From an uncultured Pseudomonadales bacterium (GTDB lineage: Bacteria > Pseudomonadota > Gammaproteobacteria > Pseudomonadales > Porticoccaceae), in contig CALSRZ010000005.1 of assembly GCA_943788895.1 (NCBI GenBank), positions 1 to 64,000 of the forward strand: DNA of 64,000 nt. Direction: 5' to 3'. Positions 19,519 to 28,571 of this stretch are shown here, in pieces. The notes under the pieces are model-generated. The model had not been told where the DNA came from. It saw only the letters and a list, made by a program, of their open reading frames with translations, and searched no databases. Positions within the stretch are counted from its first letter, which is position 1. Each line of letters opens with the position of its first letter. A program made the translations under genes and the position numbers.

Positions 19519-21183
19519 ATGGCACAATACGTATACACAATGAATCGGGTGGGCAAAATTGTTCCGCCAAAACGCGAAATCCTCAAAGATATTTCCCTGT
19601 CTTTTTTCCCTGGCGCAAAAATTGGCGTACTCGGCCTCAATGGCTCGGGCAAGTCGACACTGCTAAAAATTATGGCTGGGCTGGATACCGATATTCAGGG
19701 TGAAGCACGCCCCATGCCAGACCTCAATGTTGGCTATCTTCCTCAGGAACCCCAACTGGATCCGGATAAAGATGTGCGCGGCAATGTGGAAGATGGTGTT
19801 CGCGAAGCGGTTGATGCACTAAAAGGACTGGAGCAGGTTTATCTCGACTATGCAGAACCAGATGCCGACTTCGATGCACTGGCCAAACGTCAGGGTAAGC
19901 TGGAAGCGATTATCGAAGCCTGGGATGCCCACAATCTCGATCACTCTCTGGACGTCGCGGCAGATGCCCTGCGCCTGCCGCCCTGGGATGCGGATGTAAC
20001 TTCCCTCTCTGGTGGTGAACGCCGCCGCGTCGCCCTCTGCCGACTGCTGCTATCGCGTCCGGATATGCTGCTGCTCGATGAGCCGACCAACCACCTGGAT
20101 GCAGAATCAGTTTTTTGGCTGGAGAAATTTCTCGAAGAATTTTCCGGCACTGTGGTTGCAGTAACCCACGACCGTTACTTCCTCGATAACGTCGCCGGTT
20201 GGATTCTCGAGCTGGATAGAGGCCATGGTATTCCCTACGAGGGCAACTACTCCACATGGCTTGAAGGCAAAGAGCGACGACTCAGAACTGAGTCGAAGCA
20301 AGAGGCCTCGCGCCAGCGCGCACTCAAGCAGGAACTCGAATGGGTGCGTCAAAACACCAAAGGTCGTCAGGCGAAAAGCAAAGCGCGTCTGGCACGTTTC
20401 GATGAATTGAACTCTCAAGAGTTTCAAGCGCGCAACGAAACCAATGAAATCTATATCGCACCGGGCGAGCGCCTGGGTGACAAGGTTATTGTTCTCGACA
20501 ATGTCTGTAAGGGCTTTGGCGATCAGGTACTTATTGATAACTTCTCGGTATCGATTCCCAAGGGCTCAGTGGTGGGTATTATCGGCGGCAACGGTGCTGG
20601 TAAATCGACACTGTTCCGTATGATTGCCGGAACCGAGCAACCGGATAGCGGTACTGTTACTCTCGGCGAAACCGTTAAGGTTGCCTATGTAGAGCAGAGC
20701 CGTGATTCCCTTGATGACAATCACAATGTTTGGGAAGCGATTTCCGGCGGCCACGATATGCTTAAAATCGGCAACTATGAAGTTTCGTCGCGAGCCTATG
20801 CCGGGCGCTTTAACTTTAAAGGCTCCGACCAGCAAAAACGTGTCGGTGAATTATCCGGTGGTGAGCGCGGTCGCCTGCATCTGGCCAACACCCTAAAGCA
20901 GGGAGCCAATGTTCTGCTGCTCGATGAACCCTCAAACGACCTCGATATCGAAACCCTGCGCGCCCTCGAAGAGGCGGTACTCTCCTTTCCCGGCTGTGTG
21001 ATGGTTATCTCTCACGATCGCTGGTTCCTGGATAGAATTGCCACACATATTCTCGCCTATGAAGGGGACAGCGAAATGCAATTCTTTGAAGGCGGCTACA
21101 GCGAATATCACGAAGACTTTATTCGTCGCAAGGGAACTGATGCGCAACCAACCCGCGTTAAATACAAGCGCTTAAAGGCTTAA
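19519..21183 (+). CDS. ettA: Energy-dependent translational throttle protein EttA (ABC-F)
   Basis: 554 residues, the normal EttA length. Two ABC domains: the first with GLNGSGKST (about 43-51), LSGGE and LDEPTNHLD; the second with GGNGAGKST, LSGGERGRL and LDEPSNDLD. Between them lies the charged P-site interaction linker (about 240-300). No transmembrane segment. It binds the ribosomal E site and gates entry into elongation according to ATP/ADP ratio. The N-terminus MAQYVYTMNRVGK matches the family start. It stands alone, followed 18 bases later by a thioesterase gene. Confidence 0.95.
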   Translation: MAQYVYTMNRVGKIVPPKREILKDISLSFFPGAKIGVLGLNGSGKSTLLKIMAGLDTDIQGEARPMPDLNVGYLPQEPQLDPDKDVRGNVEDGVREAVDALKGLEQVYLDYAEPDADFDALAKRQGKLEAIIEAWDAHNLDHSLDVAADALRLPPWDADVTSLSGGERRRVALCRLLLSRPDMLLLDEPTNHLDAESVFWLEKFLEEFSGTVVAVTHDRYFLDNVAGWILELDRGHGIPYEGNYSTWLEGKERRLRTESKQEASRQRALKQELEWVRQNTKGRQAKSKARLARFDELNSQEFQARNETNEIYIAPGERLGDKVIVLDNVCKGFGDQVLIDNFSVSIPKGSVVGIIGGNGAGKSTLFRMIAGTEQPDSGTVTLGETVKVAYVEQSRDSLDDNHNVWEAISGGHDMLKIGNYEVSSRAYAGRFNFKGSDQQKRVGELSGGERGRLHLANTLKQGANVLLLDEPSNDLDIETLRALEEAVLSFPGCVMVISHDRWFLDRIATHILAYEGDSEMQFFEGGYSEYHEDFIRRKGTDAQPTRVKYKRLKA

Positions 21184-21201
21184 TATAGCCAAGGTTTTAA
21201 A

Positions 21202-21630
21202 ATGAGTAGCATTTGGCACCATCGTCCAAATATAGACGTTATCAACAACAGCATTAACCAGGGCACCATCTGCGAGCAGTTGGGTATTGTGGTTACTGAA
21301 GTTGGCGATGACTTTATCAAGGGCACCATGCCCGCGGATGCGCGAACCTTTCAGCCATTTGGCGTGGTTCACGGCGGTGCCAATGTTGTTCTGGCGGAAA
21401 GTCTTGGCAGTATTGCTGGCGCTCATATTGTTGATATAAGCCAGGTCAAATGCCTGGGTCAGGAAGTTAGCGCCACTCACCTTCGCCCGGTCTCATCGGG
21501 TTTGGTCACTGGAATCGCCAGACCTATTCATCTTGGTCGACGCTCTCAGGTATGGGAAATTCGTCTTGAAAATGATCAGGGAAAATTAACCTGCATTTCC
21601 AAATTAACGCTGGCGATTGTTCCACATTAA
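21202..21630 (+). CDS. Hotdog-fold acyl-CoA thioesterase (PaaI/MenI-like)
   Basis: 142 residues, one hotdog domain. FQPFGVVHGGANVVLAESLGS (core GVVHGG with acidic residue following) matches the YdiI/MenI subgroup, in which the Glu near the HGG motif is catalytic. Predicted to hydrolyse aromatic or short acyl-CoA in the cytoplasm. The gene lies 18 bases after ettA on the same strand and may be read with it. No menaquinone or phenylacetate genes are nearby, so the substrate is not fixed. Confidence 0.82.
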   Translation: MSSIWHHRPNIDVINNSINQGTICEQLGIVVTEVGDDFIKGTMPADARTFQPFGVVHGGANVVLAESLGSIAGAHIVDISQVKCLGQEVSATHLRPVSSGLVTGIARPIHLGRRSQVWEIRLENDQGKLTCISKLTLAIVPH

Positions 21631-21639
21631 CGATAGTTA

Positions 21640-22257
21640 CTAGTGACTATTACGCAGGGATTTTATACTCCGCACCCAATATTCCAACTGCGGATTTAAA
21701 GCCATTAAGCGCTCGGCACTGGCTTGAGCCTGCTCTCGGCTCTGATACTGACCATAGACAATAACAAACCTGTACTGGCCATCAAGCATAATACTCTGCA
21801 CCATCAGCTGACCGTTATTGATCACTATATCGCCTGCAGATTGCTCAGCCATAGCCCGGCTTAGATAGGCACCCAACTGCACTGTGTAACCATCGGCGCT
21901 AATATTAAAGTCGCTATTAAAGTTCGTAACCAAACTCTGATTAACCGTCGGCTCGACGGGTTGCTCTAGTATTTTTTGCAGCGCTGGCCCAGACAGGTTT
22001 TCCTCTGCGGGCTGGTCTTTTGCTATCAGCTGTTTGTCTATAGGGAGAGCACCACTAAGCAATCTCTTGGAGCAACGCCATTGATCACTGGCATCAATAT
22101 CCGCTTCACAGTACCAACCCAGATATTCCTCTCTTGAAATGGCTCCGGATGTATCATCAAAAAATGTGCAGGCGCTGAGAAAAACTATCCCGAGACTCAG
22201 TGAGAGAATATTTATAAGCCTGAACTTAAAATTGCTTCTGTCAGTGAAAAGTCCCAT
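21640..22257 (-). CDS. SPOR-domain lipoprotein
   Basis: 205 residues. A hydrophobic N-terminus ends in lipobox LSAC (Cys about residue 30), so it should be a lipoprotein facing the periplasm. The C-terminal 75 residues form a SPOR domain (YTVQLGAYLSRAMAEQ onward), which in known members binds denuded peptidoglycan glycan strands at septa. The middle has Cys-containing EEYLGWYCEADI of unknown role. It starts four bases after the upstream DUF4404 gene, likely one transcript. Confidence 0.8.
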   Translation of the reverse strand: MGLFTDRSNFKFRLINILSLSLGIVFLSACTFFDDTSGAISREEYLGWYCEADIDASDQWRCSKRLLSGALPIDKQLIAKDQPAEENLSGPALQKILEQPVEPTVNQSLVTNFNSDFNISADGYTVQLGAYLSRAMAEQSAGDIVINNGQLMVQSIMLDGQYRFVIVYGQYQSREQAQASAERLMALNPQLEYWVRSIKSLRNSH

Positions 22258-22260
22258 TGC

Positions 22261-22539
22261 TTAAATACCCATGCGGGAAAGGATATCCACTATCTGGCGC
22301 ATGGCAAAAGCCAGCTTGGGATATTGCACCTCATAAGCCGAGCTCTTCTCTTCGAGCATTTCACGAAGACGATGCTCCTCAGGCTCTGTTGGGTTGTCGA
22401 GGCCTAAAACACCCACCACCATATTGCTCAAAACCTCTCTCTCACTGGTGGTAATTTCTGAGGCAGCCTGAAGATCTGCATGCAGGTCTTCGAGCCTTAA
22501 TTTTAATTCTTCGCGATCAGTTGCATCATTGTTGTCCAT
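22261..22539 (-). CDS. DUF4404 family protein
   Basis: 92 residues, acidic, almost wholly alpha-helical with heptad-like spacing and no membrane segment or signal. It resembles the DUF4404 family of Pseudomonas and relatives; function unknown. First of a two-gene minus-strand unit with the SPOR lipoprotein, divergent from amtB. Confidence 0.75.
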   Translation of the reverse strand: MDNNDATDREELKLRLEDLHADLQAASEITTSEREVLSNMVVGVLGLDNPTEPEEHRLREMLEEKSSAYEVQYPKLAFAMRQIVDILSRMGI

Positions 22540-22662
22540 ACTTTTATCTCCAAATCCTTTTTAATAAACCTGCTATCCGGCCGCTCTTAAACTGCCGCTT
22601 CCAAACCGTCGCTTTCAAACTATCACTTTCAAAGTATAGACCGCCCTGAAAATGCCGCCGCT

Positions 22663-22677
22663 GCATCACTTTAGTGC
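22663..22677 (+). promoter_or_regulatory. NtrC-like binding site upstream of amtB
   Basis: GCATCACTTTAGTGC keeps the GCA-N9-TGC frame and dyad of the NtrC consensus. It ends 16 bases before the -24 GG of the sigma-54 promoter, closer than most enhancers. Matched by eye only. Confidence 0.5.
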
Positions 22678-22692
22678 GCACACAAGGATTTA

Positions 22693-22710
22693 TGGCATAA
22701 ATATTGCTTT
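22693..22710 (+). promoter_or_regulatory. Sigma-54 promoter of amtB
   Basis: TGGCATAAATATTGCTTT: GG at 22694-22695 and GC at 22706-22707 with exactly ten bases between, plus TGGCA and TTGC contexts. Transcription should start near 22718, giving a leader of about 110 bases. Fits the nitrogen control expected for an ammonium transporter. Confidence 0.75.
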
Positions 22711-22755
22711 AATCTGGGCATATTCTGGTTTTTAACGCCAAAATGACCGATTTAG

Positions 22756-22770
22756 GCACAGTGATAGTGC
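22756..22770 (+). promoter_or_regulatory. Second NtrC-like dyad in the amtB leader
   Basis: GCACAGTGATAGTGC again has GCA-N9-TGC with GCAC/GTGC arms. It lies downstream of the predicted start site, an unusual place for an activator site, so it could be a governor-type site or chance. Confidence 0.4.
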
Positions 22771-22829
22771 ATTTATAGAGAAAAACTCAAACTTAAAGCA
22801 CCTTTTTGGTGCCTGTACAGGGGAAATTT

Positions 22830-24140
22830 ATGTTGTCTCGTTTTAAAACTCTCACCGTTAAGGCTCTTGCAGTTCTTTTCGCCACGATTCCAGCTACGGC
22901 ATTTGCCGATGATCTCAATGGCGCAAACACTGCGTGGATTCTTACCGCAACCGCACTGGTTCTGTTTATGACCATTCCCGGCCTATCGCTTTTTTACGGC
23001 GGTCTGGTTCGCTCAAAGAATGTTCTCTCGGTATTGATGCAGTGTTTTGCGGTTACCTGTCTCGCTTCAATCATCTGGTTTGCTGTAGGTTACAGCATGG
23101 CCTTTGGTGATGGCGGCGCAGCCAACTGGTTTGTCGGTGGACTAGACAATGCATTCCTGGCCAATGTTCTTGAAGGTTCAATGGCTGGTGATATTCCCGA
23201 ATCTGTATTTGCCATGTTCCAGATGACTTTCGCAATTATTACACCAGCACTGATTGTCGGTGCTTTCGCTGAGCGTATGCGCTTTAGCGCCATGCTGCTG
23301 TTTAGTGGCCTGTGGTTAGTTGTAGTCTACGCACCGATCACCCACTGGGTATGGGGCGGCGGCTGGTTGGCCGAGATGGGTCTACTGGATTTTGCCGGTG
23401 GTACTGTTGTGCATATCACTGCTGGTGTTGGCGCTCTGGTTGCCGCACTGGTACTGGGCAACCGCAAAGGCTTCCCGCAGCAGGCGATGCCTCCACACAA
23501 CCTGACCATGACTGTTACTGGTGCCGGTATGCTGTGGGTTGGCTGGTTCGGCTTTAACGCCGGTTCTGCACTTGCTGCCAATGGCGATGCAGGTATGGCT
23601 ATGCTGGTTACTCATATCTCTGCCGCTGCCGGTTCACTGGCGTGGATGACGATGGAATGGGTTAAGCACGGCAAGCCTTCTGTACTGGGTATTGTTACCG
23701 GTATGGTTGCTGGCCTTGGTACTATTACACCAGCCTCTGGCTTTGTTGGCCCCGGTGGCGCACTGATTATCGGTCTTAGCGCCGGTGTTATCTGTTACTA
23801 CGCAACTCAGGCGATCAAGCAGCGCTGGAAGATTGATGATTCTCTGGATGTATTCCCAGTTCACGGTGTTGGCGGTATTCTCGGTACGCTGTTCGCCGGT
23901 ATCTTTGCCTCAGATGCGCTCGGCGTATTTAGCGGTCAGGGTTACAACGAAGGCATGAATATGGCCAGCCAGGTACAGGTTCAAATTGTGGGTATTGTCT
24001 CTACGTTCGTCTACACAGGTATAGTGACATTTATATTACTCAAACTGGTTGATAGCATGTTAGGATTGCGCATCAACGAAGAAGACGAAACAAAAGGTCT
24101 TGATCTCGCAGAACACGATGAGAGGGGGTATGACCTATAA
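22830..24140 (+). CDS. amtB: Ammonium transporter AmtB
   Basis: 436 residues from the ATG at 22830, preceded by AGGGGA; a TTG eight codons upstream is not needed. A cleavable signal peptide (to about ATAFA) precedes eleven membrane helices, as in E. coli AmtB. The twin pore histidines are H195 and H345, 150 residues apart as in E. coli (168 and 318). The trimer imports ammonium in the inner membrane. The C-terminal tail (RINEEDETKGLDLAEHDERG) contains the region that binds GlnK in the family. No glnK is adjacent, which is unusual because the two genes are normally paired. Confidence 0.95.
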   Translation: MLSRFKTLTVKALAVLFATIPATAFADDLNGANTAWILTATALVLFMTIPGLSLFYGGLVRSKNVLSVLMQCFAVTCLASIIWFAVGYSMAFGDGGAANWFVGGLDNAFLANVLEGSMAGDIPESVFAMFQMTFAIITPALIVGAFAERMRFSAMLLFSGLWLVVVYAPITHWVWGGGWLAEMGLLDFAGGTVVHITAGVGALVAALVLGNRKGFPQQAMPPHNLTMTVTGAGMLWVGWFGFNAGSALAANGDAGMAMLVTHISAAAGSLAWMTMEWVKHGKPSVLGIVTGMVAGLGTITPASGFVGPGGALIIGLSAGVICYYATQAIKQRWKIDDSLDVFPVHGVGGILGTLFAGIFASDALGVFSGQGYNEGMNMASQVQVQIVGIVSTFVYTGIVTFILLKLVDSMLGLRINEEDETKGLDLAEHDERGYDL

Positions 24141-24250
24141 TAATAAAAAAATATAGGGGATAAACCAAAAATAGCCCGAACGCCACCGCCGAACTTTTAT
24201 AATGTTCTAAAATAAGAAAGTATTGGCGGGGTGAACCAGAGGGGCATTAT

Positions 24251-24280
24251 AAGCCGCTGATTTTTATCAGCGGCTTTTTT
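24251..24280 (+). terminator. Rho-independent terminator of amtB
   Basis: AAGCCGCTGAT, loop TTTT, ATCAGCGGCTT: an 11-bp perfect stem followed by a run of T to 24280, 110 bases after the amtB stop. Confidence 0.93.
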
Positions 24281-24352
24281 ATTGCTGGCGATTTTTTCTT
24301 AAACAGATTGTGGCTTAATAACCGGGTTAGAGCAGCAGGGTATAAAAGCAGT

Positions 24353-25204
24353 ATGAAAATACCAAAACGAATCCAGCCGTTAATTGATGACGGCGTAGTC
24401 GATGAAGTTATCCGTCCGCTGATGAGCGGGAAGGAGGCGGCTGTCTATGTGGTTCGCTGTGGCTCGGAGATTCGCTGCGCCAAGGTCTACAAAGAAGCCA
24501 GAAAACGCAGCTTTAAGCAGGCCGTCACCTATCAGGAAGGCCGCAAGGTTCGCAATAGCCGCCGTCAGCGCGCCATGGAAAAGGGCTCGAGGTTTGGCCG
24601 CAAACAGCAGGAAGAGACCTGGCAGAATGCCGAGGTGGACGCGCTCTATCGTCTGGCCGACGCCGGGGTTAGAGTTCCGACACCCTACGGCTGCTTTGAT
24701 GGTGTGCTGCTGATGGAGCTGGTTACCGATGATGATGGCAATGTGGCACCAAGACTCAACGATGTTGCCATGCCAGAGGAACAGGCGCTAGAAGACCACT
24801 ATCTGGTCATGCAGTACGTTTTAAGAATGCTCTGCGCTGGATTGGTGCATGGCGATCTTTCAGAGTTTAATGTTCTGGTCGACGATTACGGTCCAGTGAT
24901 TATCGATCTTCCTCAGGCAGTCGATGCCGCGGCCAATAACAATGCCGAAAAAATGTTTGCCCGCGACGTTAACAATATGACCACCTACTACGGGCAGTTC
25001 GCGCCCGAATTACTCGAGACTCAATATGCCAAAGAGATTTGGGCGCTATTTGAAGAGGGAAATTTAACCCCTGACACCGAACTTACCGGCTGCTTTACAG
25101 AGGACGCTGAACTGGCTGATGTGGATACGGTGATGGAAGAGATTAAGGCAGCATTCGCTGAAGAGCAGGAGCGTTTAGAGCGACTTCGCGAGGCTGATGC
25201 TTAA
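24353..25204 (+). CDS. RIO1-type serine protein kinase
   Basis: 283 residues from the ATG at 24353; a TTG 15 codons upstream would add an unconserved extension. RIO features: MSGKEAAVYVV nucleotide loop (about 24-34), Lys in AKVYK (44), catalytic loop HGDLSEFNVL (166-175) and metal-binding IIDLPQAVD (183-191). It resembles the RIO kinase-like proteins of Pseudomonas; the bacterial substrate is unknown. C-terminal 40 residues are Glu-rich and helical. Monocistronic between the amtB terminator and the convergent btuF end. Confidence 0.85.
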   Translation: MKIPKRIQPLIDDGVVDEVIRPLMSGKEAAVYVVRCGSEIRCAKVYKEARKRSFKQAVTYQEGRKVRNSRRQRAMEKGSRFGRKQQEETWQNAEVDALYRLADAGVRVPTPYGCFDGVLLMELVTDDDGNVAPRLNDVAMPEEQALEDHYLVMQYVLRMLCAGLVHGDLSEFNVLVDDYGPVIIDLPQAVDAAANNNAEKMFARDVNNMTTYYGQFAPELLETQYAKEIWALFEEGNLTPDTELTGCFTEDAELADVDTVMEEIKAAFAEEQERLERLREADA

Positions 25205-25214
25205 ATTAAAAGAC

Positions 25215-26882
25215 CTAAGTTCTGGCTCGATCAAAATAACCACACATCATTTCAGCACCATCGAGAATACGTACCGAATGGCGCTGCATTAAATCCGCGG
25301 GAATCAGATAGATCTGGCTTTTAATCACCGCCGAGATACCAGACCATTTCTGCCAGCTCTTAAACCAGTGCGGCTGCTCTTCCTGACTGCCACCGGCAAT
25401 AATTACTTGGGGATCAGCGGCAACAATAGACTCAATATTGACATAGGGCACTAGCGGAATCGCCTCAGCAAAAATATTTACCCCGCCGCAGAGCTCAATC
25501 ACACTGCTGACCATATGCTTGCCATTTAGCGTAATCAGCGGCTCATCCCAGATTTGATAGAAAGCCCTGACCGGTGTTTTTCCAAGATTGCTACTGCGCA
25601 GCTTTTTAAGTCGCTCGGTAAATTCCAATGCTCGCTGCTCGGCCGTATCAGTATGACCAGAGAGCTTGCCGAAACGCTTAAATAGATTTGGCACCTGATC
25701 GATCTCCCCGGTATCTATAACAAATACCGGAATCCCCAGCTTGCGCAGTGGATTGATAATCTTGTCGCCATTGCCCGATTGCCAGGCAATCACCAGATCG
25801 GGCTTTAGAGAGAGGATTAACTCATAGTTGGCCGCGGCATAATTACTGACCCGCAGAATATCTTTGGCTTCCTCGGGATAGTTGCTGTATTCATCGGCAC
25901 CGACTATCTGCTTGCCCGCACCTATATGAAAAAGCACCTCGGTAATATTTGGCGCCAGGCTGATAATCCGCTTGGCCGGCCTTTCGAGGCGAACCTCTGC
26001 GCCATTATCATCAATCACCAGCAATTCTGATGCAGCTGCAAGCGCAGATACAAATATCGACAGAACTGTTAATAGCAGCTTGGGAAGAATTCTCATCAGG
26101 TAATCCTCATCAGTAATCACCAGGGGTCTTTTGGTCACCGGATGGCTGGCGATAATTGACTTAACCCCAAACACCTTGTCGATTAACTGTTCGGTTAAAA
26201 CCTCTTCCGGGGAACCCACGGCTTCAATAACACCGCCATTAAATACCACCAGATTATCGGCGCAGCGGGAGGCCAAATTAAGGTCGTGAATTACCATCAC
26301 CACACCAACACCTCTGTCGGCCAAATTGCGAACAATATCCAGCGTCAATTTTTGGTGGGACAGATCAAAGGCCGAGGTCGGCTCATCCAGCACCAGAAAC
26401 TGCTCGCCCAATTCACAGGGCTGCCAGATCTGTGCCAGCACTCGAGCCAGCTGTACGCGCTGCTTTTCGCCGCCGGACATCTGCGTGTAAAAACGTTTTT
26501 GCAGATAGCTGGCATCGACCAGCTCAAGCGCCTCAGCGACAATCTGTGCATCCTTTACACTGCCGGTCTGGTGAGGAATTCGCCCCAGAGCAACCACCTC
26601 ATCGGCGGTAAAGGGAAAGTTGAGCAAGGTATGCTGGGGTAGCACCGCGAGCATCTGGGCTTTTTGCTCGAGACTCCACTGACTTAAAGGTTGCTGATTA
26701 AAAGAGACTGTCCCTTTGCTGGGTTCCATCTCTCCGGTAATCACCTTGAGTAAACTGGATTTTCCCGCGCCATTGGGACCGACAATTGCCGTCACCTTGC
26801 CCGCCTCTACTTCAATGCTGACATTGCGCAGCAGATCAAAGCCTGAAAGGTGGAGGGAGATATTATCCGCGAGCATAGTCAT
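25215..26882 (-). CDS. Fused B12 ABC ATPase (BtuD-like) and cobalamin-binding protein (BtuF-like)
   Basis: One uninterrupted frame encodes two proteins that are normally separate. Residues 1-262: ABC ATPase of the FecE/BtuD/HmuV group, with GPNGAGKSS (Walker A), QMSGGEKQRVQLARVL (signature) and LVLDEPTSAFD (Walker B). At 26096 a second start, MRILPKLLLTVLSIFVSALA, is a typical signal peptide followed by a 293-residue BtuF-type periplasmic binding protein with the LAPNITEVLFHIGAG motif. A periplasmic domain fused behind a cytoplasmic ATPase makes little topological sense, so internal translation from 26096 is probable. A 13/14-bp tandem duplication at 26092-26118 accounts for the loss of the ATPase stop codon. 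Last gene of the B12 operon; starts four bases after btuC. Confidence 0.82.
   Translation of the reverse strand: MTMLADNISLHLSGFDLLRNVSIEVEAGKVTAIVGPNGAGKSSLLKVITGEMEPSKGTVSFNQQPLSQWSLEQKAQMLAVLPQHTLLNFPFTADEVVALGRIPHQTGSVKDAQIVAEALELVDASYLQKRFYTQMSGGEKQRVQLARVLAQIWQPCELGEQFLVLDEPTSAFDLSHQKLTLDIVRNLADRGVGVVMVIHDLNLASRCADNLVVFNGGVIEAVGSPEEVLTEQLIDKVFGVKSIIASHPVTKRPLVITDEDYLMRILPKLLLTVLSIFVSALAAASELLVIDDNGAEVRLERPAKRIISLAPNITEVLFHIGAGKQIVGADEYSNYPEEAKDILRVSNYAAANYELILSLKPDLVIAWQSGNGDKIINPLRKLGIPVFVIDTGEIDQVPNLFKRFGKLSGHTDTAEQRALEFTERLKKLRSSNLGKTPVRAFYQIWDEPLITLNGKHMVSSVIELCGGVNIFAEAIPLVPYVNIESIVAADPQVIIAGGSQEEQPHWFKSWQKWSGISAVIKSQIYLIPADLMQRHSVRILDGAEMMCGYFDRART
26092..26118 (-). repeat. Imperfect 14+13-bp tandem duplication at the btuD/btuF junction
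   Basis: ctcatcaggtaatc (26092-26105) is followed by ctcatcagtaatc (26106-26118). On the minus strand, removing one copy gives GTG ATT ACC TGA TG, a stop codon overlapping the btuF start. The extra 13 bases shift frame and join the two coding regions. Confidence 0.8.
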
Positions 26883-26886
26883 CGGC

Positions 26887-27906
26887 TTATACCTGCTTGC
26901 GCTGCTGCAATAGCAGCGCGACAAAGAAAGGCGCACCGAGCAGCGCAGTGAGTATACCGGTGGGCAGCTCGGCGGGAACCACAACAACCCGCGCCAGACT
27001 GTCGGCAAATACCAATAGCGTTGCACCGGCCAGTGCCGAGGCAGGAATTAACCAGCGGTGATCCGGGCCAATGGCCAGACGCACTATATGGGGAATAATC
27101 AGACCGACAAAACCAACCAGACCAGCCAGTGCCACGCAGACACCCACCCCCAGCGCGGTCAAAATAATTAGCCTGCGTTTAACCGCCTGCACATCGACCC
27201 CTAGGTGACGGGCCTCTGATTCACCCAATAGCAGTGCGTTAAGCGCGTGACTATCTTTGGGAAACAGCGCCAGCAGCAACAGAGCCACTGTCGCCATAAT
27301 CGAAACCTTTGTCCAGCTGGCACCACTGAGGTTACCCATCTGCCAGAGGCTGATCTGACGCAGCATATCGTTATCAGAGAAATATGTGAGCAGGCTGTTT
27401 AGGGCGCCGGCGATAGCGGCGATAGCAATACCGGCCAAGAGCATGGTAGTGACCGATGTGCCTATACCAGAGGTGGCTAATCTATAGACCAAGAGTGTGG
27501 CGACAAAGCCGCCGATAAAAGCACCCACAGCAACCAGCGAGAGTCCGAGCAGCGCGCCGCTGTGAATAAATCCGCCAGCCGCCACTATCATCAGGCTGGC
27601 GCCGACAGAAGCGCCACTGGAGACTCCAATTAATGAGGGGTCGGCCAGTGGGTTGCGAAACAGACCCTGCATAACCGCACCGGTACTGGCGAGCACAGCG
27701 CCAACACAGATTGCCAGTAAAATTCTTGGCAGGCGAATATCAAACAGGATGGTACTAACTTGATTATTGGCAGTCTGGCTGCTGTCAGCGGCAAATAGAT
27801 CGCCAAACGAGATAGAAACCGTGCCCACAGTCATGGATAACAGGGAGACCACTGGCAATACAATTGCCAGTGCCCAGACTAATCCCGCTGCAGAAAATCG
27901 CCGCAC
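26887..27906 (-). CDS. btuC: Vitamin B12 ABC transporter permease (FecCD family)
   Basis: 339 residues with about ten membrane helices. FecCD motifs include RLPRILLAICVGAVLASTGAVMQG (about 58-81) and the cytoplasmic coupling loop with GESEARHLGVDV. It forms the membrane channel with the ATPase encoded four bases downstream. The start is GTG at 27906, directly after the cobO TAA. The B12 assignment rests on the operon (riboswitch, btuB, cobO); by sequence alone a heme or siderophore permease could not be excluded. Confidence 0.87.
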   Translation of the reverse strand: MRRFSAAGLVWALAIVLPVVSLLSMTVGTVSISFGDLFAADSSQTANNQVSTILFDIRLPRILLAICVGAVLASTGAVMQGLFRNPLADPSLIGVSSGASVGASLMIVAAGGFIHSGALLGLSLVAVGAFIGGFVATLLVYRLATSGIGTSVTTMLLAGIAIAAIAGALNSLLTYFSDNDMLRQISLWQMGNLSGASWTKVSIMATVALLLLALFPKDSHALNALLLGESEARHLGVDVQAVKRRLIILTALGVGVCVALAGLVGFVGLIIPHIVRLAIGPDHRWLIPASALAGATLLVFADSLARVVVVPAELPTGILTALLGAPFFVALLLQQRKQV

Positions 27907-28520
27907 TTAATAGTCCACGCCTTTGCGCGCCATAATGCCGGCGTTGTAGGCGTGTTTTATCTCCTTGATCTCAGAGACCGTATCGGCGAGATCGGATAGG
28001 GCTGAACCACCACCCCGCCCTGTCACGACCAGCGACTGATTCTCCGGACGATTTTTTAGCGCCGACAGCACTCTGTCCTGATCGAGATATTTAAAGCTGA
28101 GCATATAGGTAAGCTCGTCGAGCACCACCAGATGATAGCTGTTATCGGCGAGCATCTTTTCGGCAATCGCCCAGCTTTTTTCAGCGGCGGCAATATCCGC
28201 AGCAGCGATCCTGAGTGTCCCAGGTAAATCCGGTTCCCATCTGGTGGAATGTCACCTGCGGGCATTGATCGCGAATATACAGCTCTTCACCGGAGAGCTG
28301 CACGCCTTTAATAAACTGCACCACGCCGACTTTGTAACCATAGCCTAAGGCGCGCATCACCATGCCAAAGGCGGAACTCGACTTTGCCCTTGCCATTACC
28401 GGTCAGCAGAATACATACACCGCGCTCTATATCCGCCGCTGCTATAGTGGCATCGACATTGTCCTTGAGCTTCTCCATCTTTTTTTGATGGCTCTGCTGC
28501 TTTTTGTCCTTATCACTCAT
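27907..28520 (-). CDS. cobO: Cob(I)yrinic acid a,c-diamide adenosyltransferase CobO, two frameshifts
   Basis: Three frames assemble into a CobO/BtuR-type enzyme of about 200 residues. Frame 1 gives the N-terminus up to ILLTGNGKGK (P-loop); frame 2 RALGYGYKVGVVQFIKG; frame 3 LVVLDELTYMLS and LVVTGRGG. Each frame change is explained by one extra base, near 28382-28385 and near 28207. The enzyme adds the 5'-deoxyadenosyl group to cobalamin in the cytoplasm. Fits exactly in the operon: it follows the binding protein and its stop abuts the btuC GTG. As written, no functional product is expected. Confidence 0.85.
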
Positions 28521-28571
28521 AAAAAATCTCTTCTTCCCTTGTACAGGTTTAACCCTGCTGTTTAATTTAAC

